Assembly: GCA_018292915.2 (NCBI GenBank)
Contig: JACVVK020000384.1
Span: 457,501-521,500 of the forward strand
Reading direction: 5' to 3'
Source of the DNA: Batillaria attramentaria
Taxonomy: Eukaryota; Mollusca; Gastropoda; Batillariidae
Length of the DNA: 64,000 nucleotides
The notes below the pieces were generated by a model. The model was not told where the DNA came from and did not search any database. It was given only the letters and a program-made list of their open reading frames with translations. Positions within the stretch are counted from its first letter, which is position 1. Each line of letters opens with the position of its first letter. The position numbers and the translations under genes are program-made. Positions 14,516 to 25,072 of this stretch are shown in pieces.

Positions 14516-14848
14516 ATAGGGGTAAAACTAGCGCTCACGACGGTGCTTGGTTTTATTTGCAGTTTCATAGAAGCTCTCTAATGACGTGGGTGGGATGGTG
14601 GGAGGTGGGGGGGGGGGAGGAGGGGTGATGTTTTGGAAGTTTAACGTCCACCACTTATGGGTGATATCAAAAACGGGGCAACGAGAAAATAGCCAGCACA
14701 TAATAATATTTGGCACCAGCGCGGGATTCAGTCGAACTCACGACCCGAGCATTAAAAGTATAACTCTCTACCATTCGGCTATCTCGGCTTCCCATCTCCG
14801 AAAATCGTTTTATAGATTGGATTATGGTTGTTGTTGTTGTTGTTGTTG

Positions 14849-14913
<65 letters not shown>

Positions 14914-17900
14914 GAAAGGACTGCAGATTCCTTGGTTTTTGTCTGTTCCTCTGAAATATACCTGAAAAAAATTATATGTCTCTTAGTAAGACCCATTTCT
15001 TTTTCCTTTCGTTTCCCCCCTCAATTTTGTGAACTATTTTCGTTGTTGTTTGGATGCATTCTGGCTGAAGTATTTTCAGAGTTTGAGGATGACGATAAAC
15101 GTTGCTTGTGTTTGGCCTTCAAGGTGCGGACAGCGACAGCATTTCTGGCCGCATGTCTTTGCCCTTCCGGTTCCGGTTGCCGCATAACATCCCTTCGTCC
15201 TTCACCTCCGCCGTGGGTCACGTCAAATACGTGTTGTCCGTTCGCCTGTCAAGGTCATGGGGAAGCGATCGCCATGACAACCTGGCTGTATGTGTTCGCC
15301 GACCCTTGTCCTTGGACCAAGAAGCGGATTTTCTGGTGAGGGCCAACAACTGCTTAGTCAGTAGAGCTGTAGATTACCTTTAGGTTTAGGGTGAAGGTTA
15401 AGGTTAGAATTACCTCGTGGTTAATGTTGCAATCGCTAGGCTGAGTAGATATCCGTAGTGCATTTAAACTGACAGGATGCAAATAGTCCCAAAGGGTTTT
15501 GTTTGTGAAGGTTACAAACCACAACAAGAATAAGCAAAAAGCGAGCAAAATAAAAACAAACACGTTTTTCGTGTGTGTTGTTGTTTTGGTTTTTTTATTT
15601 ATCTTCTCACCTAATTCAAAAGAACAGTCAATACAGCTGACATCAACCACTGGATAATATTCAGACACGAATCCATTGAAATCTTGTCCTCACACAAAAG
15701 CTCAGCCGGCAAAATATTGATTTCATTCAGGTACGTTTTCAAAGACAGTTCATCCGTAGCTTTTATCTCCGGACCACAATGGCGCTAACATGAAAGGGAT
15801 GAATGTACCATTGTACCTGTCCGATAGCCAGGTCTGAAAAGCTGGCATTGATTTCAAACGAACAGAGTCCAGAAGAGAATGGCGATGAAATGACACTCTG
15901 CTGCCTTTGCTGCAAATCAGGACCCGTGTCCTGCACACTCCGGCTGCAGCGACGAGCGTTTGTGCCAGGGGAGACCATCCCTTTCCACGGGGAGATAACC
16001 AACAAGAGCCGGAGAACCATTTCGACGTGCGCCAGACTCATGATGGTAAACTGTAGTGAGACACCCTCCCCCTCCCCCCCACCCCCCTCCCCCCTCCGCC
16101 CAAAACCCTGCCCCACCCCAAGAGTGATTGCAAAAGCATACTTTTGAGTATGAGTGTATCAGTGAATGATAATATTTTGCATACCGATCAGGAAAGGCTG
16201 TTAGTCCATCTCCCATCAACCTGACAAGTGGTTTGAGTGGCTCGACTGTTTAACCCTTTCTTCACTGACTCTACCGCCATTATATTATGTGTGACGCTAT
16301 CTGCCTGGGACCTCCGCGTTCAGCTGACATGAAAAACGTGCACAGCAGTAACACACGAAAACAGAAACCGTTTCTACTGGAGATCACTCCGAGGAAACCT
16401 GGTAGCGGCTAACTGGTGGAACAGAACGCAGATGCCGCACACTACTGACTGTGACGACTATTGTCGTAGCTCGGCAGTGGCGACTGAAGGTGAAATCTTG
16501 CTACAACTATAGTCGAAGCTCGGTTAAAATGAGTTAAGGCATCGGACTCGAGATAGAAGGATCATTAGTTCTAATCCCGACAGGACCAAAGCGTGTATAG
16601 GTCTTTGCTCAAGAGGGATGGGATAGGCTGATTTCTTTCTTTCTTTCTTTCTGGAAACGTCTGCTGTAGGAAGATCGTGGATTAGAAACTAGTTCTTTGA
16701 AAGTGAAGTTGCACTGCAATACGGGACATTGCATCTCTCAGTTCTGATTCTCGTCTGCTTGTTTTTGTCCACAGAGACAGCAGTATCGGACATCCAGCAA
16801 GACGAAAGTGGTGAATACTGAGGAACGGACGGTGGAAGGAGCCAGCGTCAACCCAGGGGAGCGGAGAGTGTGGGAGGGGCAAGGGCTGGAAATCCCTACC
16901 CACCTTCCCACCAGCGGACCACGAGGTTGCAAGATTATCGACATTAGCTACTGGGTTGAGGTGCTGATTAAAAACTAACTGAATAAATACATTGTATGAA
17001 ATAAATAAAAATGATAGGTCAAGTTAATTTATTCATTTACATATATTTATATATTGTAATTGTTCAGCTGAGAAAAGCACGTACATGTATTTAAGAATTT
17101 TCCTTGTAATAATTTCACCCTTGTATCAATACCCGTGATGTCGGCTGGCATGTTAGTCATGGCTATGGTGGTGATGATCTTTTTCCTGGTGGTCTAACTT
17201 AACGGGGATTCCTGTCTCTGACTTTCCTCCCGCAGGAAACAAATAACAGTAGGGGTTTGACTGGTTGTTTGCGGGTTTAACTCATTCATGGCGGGAACCT
17301 TCGATCAAAGTTTCAGTCATACATTGCCTACATAAACACTTGCTCATCAAAATTGAATTCTCACATCGTTTCTCATTAAATACACAAAAACTAATGTCTA
17401 ATTGCTTCAATGAAGCTTGCTAGAGAGGTTTGTGTATATGTAATCAGTGTACTGCAGTTTGATGGCAGCATTTCCAGGCCAGCACAGTGATTAGTGGGCG
17501 GCAGCCCCGTTCATAATAGAGTTAATATAATAATGAAACACGGGGCAGTGAGGCAAAAGCCAGCACAAAATTTCGGCTTTCAGCCGGGATTCGAACTCAC
17601 GACCCGAGCATTAATTGGAAGTCCAACCCTCTACCAGTTCGGCTGTACCAGCTTCCAGTAATAGGTGGGCTGCTGTCGCTGTCATGGAATCTCAAACCAA
17701 ATGGACCCCCATAGCATCATCATACCATCATCACCATCCTCATAAAAATTACCTCAGCTTTCGAGCCCTCCGTGGATTCCCCAACCCTGCCAGATTTCTA
17801 GGTGGGTCTCAAGACCCATCTTTTTTGCAATCTTCTCTCCGAGCGACTGAGCATCTAGTTGTCTCGCTGGTTGTGCTGTACTGTGTGGTTGCTCTTTTTG

Positions 17901-18036
17901 TTGCTTTAGAAAATTAATCTGTATTGTCCTCTTGTGTGTTAGCCGCGAAATGGTCTTTGTTCCTTGCGTGGCGTTAGGCCCTAAGTGGCTAACTAACTAA
18001 CTAGCCTGTTGCGTGTCTTACTCTAGTTGCAGAATT

Positions 18037-18111
<75 letters not shown>

Positions 18112-19337
18112 CGCCTCGAAATGCTTACTTGAATGTCAATTTTGTTTTTACCTCCTAGTATCCCGGCTGGGGCCAAATATTTGTGCTGGCCTTTTTCATC
18201 GATGCCCTGTCTTTGATATCACCCGCACGTGGTGGAAAAGGACGTTAAACTCCCAAACATCCACCCACCCTTTTACCTCCTATTGTAATGAGGGACAGGC
18301 GTCACATTCAAATGAATTTTATCATTATCATTATTATGGGAGGAAAGCGCTGGAGCTGGCGAAGTGCTGAGGCAGAAACAGCAGAAAGGAAACAAAACTC
18401 GTTATCCTGTATTTTGTCGTCAGCTCTGTGTCAACCCGTCCGGAATATCGTTCACGCTGGTTGTGCCCCTACCCGTTGTTCTCGGGGATGTGCCTCTCTC
18501 CGCCAAGTACATCGACCTGCTGCGGCAACACAAGGACAGGACCGTGGGCAGACACGGGAACGGACGGGGGAGTCGGGACGAGAATCGCCGTCACGTAGAC
18601 GAGACCAGATCGCCAAACGCTGAGGATGGGAAGTTCCTTCGCACCGTCAACGCCGTGCATCCCGGCGTGGAACGGATGATGAGTAAGTGTTGAAAGCTTC
18701 CAAATTTAAAAAAAAAAAAACAGATAAAATAAACAAAATAATGAAATAGAACAGTGGGGAAAAACACTCACACACAGCGAGAAAAAGCATTTCAGGGAAG
18801 TTAAAGGAAACCCCCCCCCGAGAAATGAATTCGAAAAGACTTCGAAAAGATTAAAAATTTGGTTGAAAGATTTTTCATCCTTTTACATTTAGAGTGCAGA
18901 CACGAATGTAGATCAGACGTCAAGAGTGCTAATATGGGCGTTGAAAGACACGCGCGCACATAGAGAGATGATGATGATGATGATGGAACGTTCATTAGGA
19001 TAATTCTTTGTAGGCATCTCTGCCTAACTTACACGAAGTCCTCACTACATTCTACAATAATGATCAAACAAAAGCAAAAACCAAACATAATATGCAAAGA
19101 TAAACTAACAATCTAGGCTACCGAAAAAGTGAGACCCAAAAAACAAACAAACAGCAACAAACAAACAAACAAACAAAAAATATATAAAAAACAAACAAAC
19201 AACACAAACAAAACAAACAGAGAGAGAGAGAGAGAGAGAGGGTTTTGTCTTCCTATGAGTCTCCACTCTGTAACTACAGTGATTGCATGCATGCATGTTG
19301 CGTTTTCGCAGCCCAGAAGAATGGGAAACACAGCTGA
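11991..19337 (+). CDS. Alpha-arrestin (arrestin domain-containing protein, ARRDC-type), spliced gene
   Basis: Seven coding segments join in consistent phase: 11991-12114, 12998-13138, 15124-15335, about 15842-16045, 16775-16960, 18424-18682 and, less surely, 19312-19337. They give about 383 residues. Residues 1-160 form an arrestin N-domain: it begins [17 protein letters not shown], carries [16 protein letters not shown], and has [15 protein letters not shown] with [11 protein letters not shown]. The C-domain starts with [13 protein letters not shown], equivalent to the TLCC.C.SGPIS block of animal ARRDC proteins. It continues with [15 protein letters not shown], a [11 protein letters not shown] strand and [11 protein letters not shown]. 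Alpha-arrestins act as adaptors in endocytosis and ubiquitination of membrane proteins. The usual C-terminal PPxY motifs that bind NEDD4-type ligases are absent from the part seen. A TTTCAG acceptor at 11921-11925 suggests the ATG lies in a second exon after a 5' untranslated one. Confidence 0.85.
12234..12654. mobile_element. Inverted-repeat (MITE-like) element in alpha-arrestin intron 1
   Basis: Left end CCCGGTGTAGCAGTCC (near 12236) and right end GGACTGTTACACCTGG (12639-12654) form 28-bp imperfect terminal inverted repeats with about 4 mismatches. The left half holds three tandem copies of a roughly 37-bp unit around CTGGCCTAGCCCAGACTAT. No protein is encoded. Confidence 0.55.
12896..12966. 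repeat. Short palindromic repeat, copy A
   Basis: Arms GAGAGTTCCCTGC and GCAGGGAACCCTC enclose about 40 bases. The left arm and loop (TTCCCTGCCAGAACGTCC onward) match a second copy at 55956-56034 in another gene. Confidence 0.55.
12998..13138 (+). CDS. Alpha-arrestin coding exon 2
   Basis: The acceptor TGTTTCCAG precedes it and CTAG/GTGAGG ends it (phase 1 to phase 1). It encodes [15 protein letters not shown] and [10 protein letters not shown], matching the conserved W.E and YF blocks of ARRDC proteins. Confidence 0.85.
   Translation, partial: TLWWSLLARPAFSGTRASREAPTNIAGSTCDTTPPQKNTSPFISSC
13553..13890 (+). mobile_element. tRNA-derived SINE (family D)
   Basis: A tRNA-like head carries an A-box-like GTGGTCTAATAGGTAGCGCG and a B-box-like GGGTTCGAGCCC. 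Then comes a GTCCGGGTTATCCGGCTCC core, a GC-rich palindromic part (CCCCCGGGGGAAGCAGCC) and an A/T-rich (AAAT)n tail. It lies in alpha-arrestin intron 2. Confidence 0.6.
14263..14515. repeat. Compound GT/GTGC microsatellites
   Basis: Two long (GT)n blocks mixed with (GTGC)n at 14263-14338 and 14410-14514. Between them is a SINE A head fragment (14340-14400) with its TTCGGGTCGTGAG-like B-box region. It lies in alpha-arrestin intron 2. Confidence 0.8.
14600..14795 (-). mobile_element. SINE A copy
   Basis: A near full-length minus-strand copy. It has the GTTTAACGTCC tail region, GATATCAAAAACGGGGCAACG body and the tRNA-like ACTCACGACCCGAGCATT end. A (TTG)n(TG)n microsatellite follows at 14826-14912. 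Confidence 0.7.
15124..15335 (+). CDS. Alpha-arrestin coding exon 3
   Basis: The acceptor GGCCTTCAAG precedes it and TTTCTG/GTGAGG ends it in phase 0. It encodes the conserved F.F.LP....SSF...GH..Y block that closes the N-domain. Confidence 0.85.
15842..16045 (+). CDS. Alpha-arrestin coding exon 4
   Basis: It encodes the [13 protein letters not shown] start of the C-domain and ends ATGATG/GTAAAC in phase 0. The start is the least certain boundary: AAAG/CTG at 15841 keeps phase 0, as does CAG further in. The better-looking CCAG at 15830 would bring in a TGA. Confidence 0.75.
16490..16655 (+). mobile_element. Possible tRNA-derived SINE fragment with (TTTC)n tail
   Basis: A tRNA-like head (GAGTTAAGGCATCGGACTCG, then AGTTCTAATCCC as B box) is followed by unique DNA and (TTTC)n. 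It sits in intron 4 of the alpha-arrestin gene. Only one copy was seen. Confidence 0.35.
16775..16960 (+). CDS. Alpha-arrestin coding exon 5
   Basis: The acceptor TTTTTGTCCACAG precedes it and GTTGAG/GTGCTG ends it in phase 0. It encodes a [17 protein letters not shown] linker region and [11 protein letters not shown], the strand before the PLVIGT-type motif. Without splicing the frame stops after five more codons. Confidence 0.8.
17520..17660 (-). mobile_element. SINE A copy
   Basis: Minus-strand copy with GCCGGGATTCGAACTCACG, the complement of the tRNA T-arm. A fragment of SINE C (17697-17800) and a retroelement tail ending in (AACT)n (about 17820-18003) follow. Confidence 0.65.
18160..18278 (+). 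mobile_element. SINE A, 5'-truncated
   Basis: Plus-strand body with ATATTTGTGCTGGCC, GTCTTTGATATCACCCGC and the (CCCA)n tail. It lies just 5' of alpha-arrestin exon 6 and after (GT)n(GC)n at 18042-18113. Confidence 0.65.
18424..18682 (+). CDS. Alpha-arrestin coding exon 6
   Basis: The acceptor TTTTGTCGTCAG precedes it. It encodes [13 protein letters not shown], which ends the arrestin fold, then a basic, hydrophilic tail. A strong donor (ATGA/GTAAGT) closes it in phase 1. If the donor is not used, translation ends three codons later at 18693. Confidence 0.8.
19312..19337 (+). CDS. Alpha-arrestin possible terminal coding exon
   Basis: An acceptor GCGTTTTCGCAG ends at 19311. Joined in phase to exon 6 it adds eight codons and a TGA. 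It is supported only by splice signals and phase. A distant AATAAA lies at 20379-20384. Confidence 0.35.
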
Positions 19338-19467
19338 CCTCAAGAGAAGTCATAAGCGTGAACTGTACCTCAACTAGGCTGAACCTCGGACACTGGGTCG
19401 TTGCTGAAACATTGAGGAGGAGCCTTGATCTGGAATTTTTGTTTTCCTTTTTAAAACGAGAGGGAGC

Positions 19468-19612
19468 CGGAAGAGTCAAGCGGTAGAACACTGGACTTTC
19501 AATGCTCGGGTCGTGAGTTCGAATCCTGGCTAAGAGCCCGACATTTGTGATTTTCCCTTTCCTTGTTGTTCCGTCTTTGATATAAACTTTATGTGGTGGA
19601 AAAGGATGCCCG
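19468..19612 (+). mobile_element. SINE A copy
   Basis: Plus-strand copy with the tRNA-like head: GGTAGAACACTGGACTTTC, then GTCGTGAGTTCGAATCC as B box. The middle region has decayed. Confidence 0.65.
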
Positions 19613-20519
19613 CCCACTGTTTTCAAAATGAAGAAAACATGGTGCAGTCTCGTCATATTTGGACCAGAACTTGCACAGATCAGATGAGTGACATCGTAAT
19701 GTAAATGAGACTGGTGTTTCAAGTGACGAATTTGAACTCACTTGACAGTTCGGGACGGGCCAGGCCCAAATAATCATACTGCTGACGAAATTTTACCTGT
19801 GGTATTGTTTCAAAACCATTTCCGCAAGAAAACTAGCCACCGTGAACTCGGCTGCAGGCTCAAAACGGTCTTAGGAATTCAGTCCTCGGCTGTGCTGAGA
19901 AGGTGATCAAACAGCACAACACTTCTTGCAGACCTCTCCGCTCTGTACACCTGCACAACAAGGAATCAGTGAAGATGTGCGCCTGACTTAATGGTCTTCA
20001 CTTTCAACAAAAAGCCACAAACAGTGTCTTTGGAGAAAAACAAAACAAAACAACTATCCAACTGTGCAAAATACAGTCATCGCTGTCACATTTACCGTTT
20101 TAGCGTCCCTGAAACCCATATAAAGACCAAGGGCAGCCTGATTTCACAGCCCAGTGTGTGTTTTGACACTGAGCGAGAAAGATCGCTGTGGCTAGTCTTC
20201 TTGTGCAGTACACTACACCCGCTAGACGCTGTAACGATGTGTCTCACTCACTCACCAAAATCACAAGGAAGTTACCGCAAACTCACGCTCTGGGTTTATA
20301 AGGGTCTCCGAAGCGCTGAAAACCCTGCAACTGTGACAGAGTTCCTGCATTATGCACAGTCGCAAGAGTCGCAGTATTAATAAACACAATGTTTGCGGCT
20401 TTTTGTTGAAATTGCAGACCTTTAAACCCAATGTGCGGCATTAACGGGAGAGCGATGTGGACTGACCATATCATAAAGCATATATCATAAAGCATCTCAC
20501 GAACACTGGCGACAATTGG

Positions 20520-20776
20520 TCGCTACCACCCGCGACCTCTTCAACTACCATCGTCGACCTCGTTGACTACCGCTATCGACCTCGACTACTGACATCCGCC
20601 GCGTCAGCTACCATCCTCGACGTCGTCGACTACCACTTGCGACCAAGTCGGCTGTCATTACACGACCTCGTCGACTACCGACCGCGACCAAGTCGACTGC
20701 CCCCCGCGACCTTGGCGACTACCGACCGCGACCAAGACGACTACCGCCCGCGACCTCGTCGTCTACCATCCTCGAC
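20520..20776. repeat. GC-rich 22-bp minisatellite
   Basis: About 12 degenerate tandem copies of a 22-bp unit close to GACTACCGACCGCGACCAAG plus TC, with many CpG and GTCGAC steps. No stable reading frame is kept across the copies. Confidence 0.7.
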
Positions 20777-22829
20777 GCGCGGATCAGGTCCACGATGAAG
20801 TGGTTGGTGGTGGTCGACTGGGTGGCGGTGTATAGAGACCAACTTTTTCCAGTGGTCGTGAGATGCCACCTGATATGGCTTGTCCTCGATAATCGAGAAC
20901 TAACATTAGTTTATGTGCATTGAAGTGTAAATTTGTTGCCCGAAGGCAAACACAGCGAGTGATCTTCTCCCCTGCAGCGTGTAATGTAACAAACCCAGCC
21001 TATTTTCTACGCACTATGGGAAAGAGAGGGAATACTGCTTGCCCGTGGACAGGCGCATTCTGACTACATTTTTTTTTCTGCAAACGCACTACCGCTCGTG
21101 CAGTGCCGCAAACCATTTTCTCTGTCCCAGTGTGTAGTAACAGCCTCTGCACACGGAGAACATTATGCCATTTCCGCCATACACTTTTGGTCGTGTGTAT
21201 CTGCTATCTAGTGAAGTCACTATATAAGGGTGGATGAGTGAGTGTTTAGGGGTCAGAGTCGTACAAGCACTAGCAGAAGAATGTTTAGCATTACGAACAT
21301 TATTTACAATGAACACTTCATGATACCCTGTTTACAAAATGAATGCTCTTCTGTCGCTTATGCAGCTGTCCGTGTTCCTTTAAAGCCCTGAGTAAATGAG
21401 ATAATTTACACACATTTTTGCATCACGGCATATCTGACATATGGAACCTCATGAAAGGGTGACAAAGGGTGATTTTGGGCAGACGGAGTTAACGGAAACA
21501 CTGAAAATTGAAAGAAAAAAATTTCTGTAGCGTGGTGTAGGCCTGAAATATGTTTGTTGAAATATCTAGTTGAAACACGGCCATTTTTGAGAAAATAAGT
21601 GGTAAAGTGTGACACTGGAATTATGTGCTACATTGTGGTTGTATTATATGCTCATTTATTTTTATCATGTTTATAATGAAGCTACACTCAGATTTGAAAC
21701 TTTCACAAAAGTTGTTGTATTAGTTGTTTAAGGACCCGAAAATGAAAAAAATCTCAAAGTTGCTAAACTGACCTCTTCCCACCCCCCACCCCCCCCCCAC
21801 CCCCATACCCCCTTTTTAAATTTAATTTTCTGAAAGTGGCTGGGTGACTTTGCCCCCGTTTTGTAGGGTCCCTGTTCTTGTTTTCGTCATCTCTCTTCCT
21901 TTCAGAGGCATCGAATGCGATTTCTGAAGCCAAGGAATCTGAATAAAATGTTTCTTGCAAACATGTGTCTGTGTCTGTGGTGTCCGCGGTGCTAAAAGTT
22001 TTCATTTGGATGCGCATTGTTCAGCCGGATACTTTTAGCTCTAGTACCTTGCCCAGATTTAACGTGCCGACTCGTTCAATTCACTGAGTAGGCTATACAA
22101 TACTTCATGCATTAACTTCTTCACAACCATGCACCCAGTGTTTGTGCAAAGCCCTTGTATACCGTTGCCAACCAAACACCTAGACCCCGGCCGCTGAGGC
22201 GCGAGGACACTATCACCAAGCACCCACAACCCATATTACCTCCGCTCAATCTATGCCCCATTTTTCCAGTCAAAAACATTTTTCCATGAAAGTGCACTTA
22301 GGAAACATCTCAGGAAGACCTCTTGTAAAAAAAAAAATCCGAAAAATTGCTAAAACTGTCCGGTTGGCAAGGGTTGTGCACGCCTGGGTCACGGGGGAAT
22401 TCACGGCGCGCGGTCTTAAGTCGGCAATTAGTGAATTATCTCAGTCAGTGGTGAGAGTACAAGAGACGCTTACCTCATTTGAGTCTTCCTGGAACAGCGC
22501 TGGTTGGCACGCACGCTTGTTGTCTTCACAAATCAAAACAGTATATCGAAAATTCAGTGGCTGCTAGTTCGAAACCAAAGATGGGCAAATCGTCAGGGAA
22601 AGGCGAACATCATATCAGCGTTTCTATAGTCGATACCCTTCTTTTCTGTTGTTGAACACGTGAACGCAAAGGACTCGAGATCTCGTGGCGTACGCAGGAA
22701 CGAACCAAGGTCTTCTGGCGCATCCCTTGCCTGCGCCAAAAGATACAGAACCTTTTTTTTCTGAATAACAGTGAAATTCCTTTGCTGATACAAACATCGG
22801 TGTCCGCTCAAAATGCAGCGCCCAAACTG

Positions 22830-23275
22830 AGGAACTCTCTCTCCCTGGCTCAGTGAAGGAGGCAGTGTTACGTCGCTAACTGCAGACTGTCGCTAACTGC
22901 AGAAAGTTGTAAGCGCGAAAACAGTAGAAATCTCTGTGAGTTCTCTGTGAAGTCTGCAGATTTCCTCTGCCGCAAATCACGCGCCTGTGCCTCGCGCGCA
23001 CTCGAGGTCAAGGTCAGCACCGCATTAGTTCAGGAGTTCTCAATAAATTATCACGGAACGCAAATTATTAAACTACGTTATATTTGCTGCTTTTATTGAT
23101 CAACAAATCCTTAGGTGGAGGCGTGTTAACATTATTATTGTGATTTAATTACCAAATTAGTGATGTATCCCAGTTATCATCAGTTTCTGCGATCTGTCTG
23201 CAGTTAGCGACGTCACAAGGCAGTCAGCATCACCGCCTTCCGGAAGCGCCGGAAGACTCATCTCTTCAGTGCATC
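22830..23275 (+). mobile_element. LINE 3'-end remnant interrupted by an inverted-repeat element
   Basis: Left part (22828-22866) encodes a decayed PKLRNSLSL, and right part (23225-23275) encodes FRKRRKTHLFSAS. Both match the usual end of non-LTR ORF2 (F.P..WNSLP ... F...LKTHLF). The gap between them is the element at 22867-23218. Confidence 0.5.
22867..23218. mobile_element. MITE-like element inside the LINE remnant
   Basis: Terminal inverted repeats ACGTCGCTAACTGCAGAC (left) and GTCTGCAGTTAGCGACGT (right) bound about 350 bp. GGCAGT occurs on both sides (22861 and 23219), a likely target duplication. It has no coding capacity and joins cleanly out of the LINE sequence. Confidence 0.6.
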
Positions 23276-23468
23276 ACTCCAGGAATCATTTACACTTTTT
23301 TCTTTCTTGTTTTCTTTCATTTAAAAACCTCTCCCTAAGCGGCGTCAGCACTCAGGTGGAGTCGTGCGCGATACCAAGTCGCTATCGTCATCATCATCCT
23401 GGTCGTCGGTAGCATTGAGGCTGGTTGCTGTCGTGTGGTTTTGGTGATACAGTCATGCAACCACCATA

Positions 23469-23471
23469 TGA

Positions 23472-23544
<73 letters not shown>

Positions 23545-23555
23545 ACTACTACTAT
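23469..23555. repeat. (ACT)n/(GCT)n microsatellite
   Basis: About 29 trinucleotide repeats, changing from ACT to GCT and back to ACT near the end. Confidence 0.9.
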
Positions 23556-23800
23556 TCCTCCGTCCTGAAGGAGCTCATGCAATGTTCCATCCGGCGGATC
23601 CACACAGCAATTTACATTCCAAATTTGTAATTATTAAACGAAGTAGGTTTATGTACGTCAAACTGACATTTGATTCGAAGATTTTCTGAAGTCGACAATT
23701 AATCAGACATGAATGAAATGGAGAATGTTATCGAATATAATAACCATGTAATCAAATAAAGTTTTCAGTTTTCATTACCCTGCTCTGCGGAACACTAATA

Positions 23801-24052
23801 TGTGACCAGTTCTCGCGAAAGGGACCGTAGGTCGCGCTAGGCCGAACGCCGCTACAGGCGAAAAGAGTGCCGGGGGTCAGTATGGTCGCCTTGTGAGTAG
23901 CCAACTTCAACTGCTGATATCTCTGTCAATTTTAGTAGTAAACCTTTCATTCTCATACTGAATTAAACTGCATAACCAGTAGATTGCAGTAAAAACATAT
24001 ATCAAAATTGATGATTTTCGACTTATGGTCCCTTTTGTGAGAACGGGTCACA
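23801..24052. mobile_element. MITE-like inverted-repeat element
   Basis: The 34-bp ends begin TGTGACCAGTTCTCGCG on the left; the right end, read on the opposite strand, begins TGTGACCCGTTCTCACA. They differ at about 5 of 34 positions. The 252-bp body is non-coding. Confidence 0.6.
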
Positions 24053-25072
24053 CATTTGCTAGGCATGGATACATTACACTTTTAATGGAATCTTTTATGT
24101 TCTTATCACAGACTACCGTAATGCATATTTCCTTCAGATTAAATACGCGTCTGGATATCACAGCCTGGGTTTGTTCAGAAACTTGAGACGGTCCTAAGAC
24201 AAACACATCAAAATGGAAATGAGAAGACAATTATTCTTGTTCAGTAAATTAAGTTTCGTTTTCCAGTTTCGGTTGAGCATCATAATATTATACTATATAT
24301 CTAAATATGTTCAACAAAAAATGGTCATAAATCGAAAACAAAGGAATACGATGTAAACACTGCTCCCCCCCCCCTCCCAAAAAATTACGTATTACGAGTG
24401 TGGTGTGCAGGTCATGTCTATAAATGTCCTAAAGAAAATCTTAAAATTTACTTACGTTCTGAATGATGATCATGTTCCTGGTCAGAGAGTGTGAAGCTAG
24501 TGTATAGAGTTGTTCGCACTTGTGGCTTTCGGAGGACCTGAGAGACACTTTAATCGAACGCTAGTCACGGCAGAGCAGTCTGACTGTATTGCCCTCATAC
24601 GTTGTGTAATGTCCTTCTGAAACAAGAAATTCCATAAAACATGACACAACAATCAGATTGTATGCACTGTTTGCCGGGCATGCAGTGAAAGTCCCAGCTG
24701 TCACTTCTGCGTAAAGGTCTTGATTACATGTCTTGTTTTATCATGTCAACATCAATACTAAAGTTTATATCCGTAGGACACTTACCTTACGTATAGCTCT
24801 CAATTGTATGTAAGGTCTTGAAGCTAACCCAGTGAAGGTGCAGCACTCATAAATTTATCAACAGCCGTAAGGCGAAGAACACGCCTGAAAAGTTATCTCT
24901 GCAGTGTACATCTGGTTGCGAAAACCAGTTGTGATTCCAGACTGACGTGAATAATTCAAAACTGTCTTATCACTTGTGATTTTGATTTGTTGGTACAGCA
25001 CCACGGTTTCTACCACGTACAACCTGTGACTTATTCCTAGGAAAAGTGCTTTGTCTGAAACCTGTGCACACG

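Larger units (their letters stand above)
19338..25072. other. Intergenic DNA between the alpha-arrestin and receptor genes
   Basis: It holds a SINE A copy (19468-19612), a 22-bp minisatellite (20520-20776), a LINE 3' remnant split by an inverted-repeat element (22830-23275), an (ACT)n microsatellite (23469-23555) and another inverted-repeat element (23801-24052). No coding exon was recognised. The stretch just before 25073 ends in a TTATTCCTAG acceptor-like site, so the receptor may have a 5' untranslated exon upstream. Confidence 0.4.

Noticed and set aside
14176..14628. Several frames over CA/GT microsatellites (also at 3548, 18041, 30813, 48451 and elsewhere).
   Set aside because: They encode only (TH)n or (VC)n dipeptides from dinucleotide repeats and have no conserved flanks.
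21221..21315. TATATAAGG with downstream short frame as a promoter.
   Set aside because: No splice donor, coding start or conserved exon could be tied to it, so a lone TATA-like word in AT-rich DNA is not enough.
25046..25072. Upstream GTG-initiated extension of the first receptor.
   Set aside because: The extension puts charged and Cys residues before the hydrophobic signal peptide. ATG 25073 starts the signal peptide directly.
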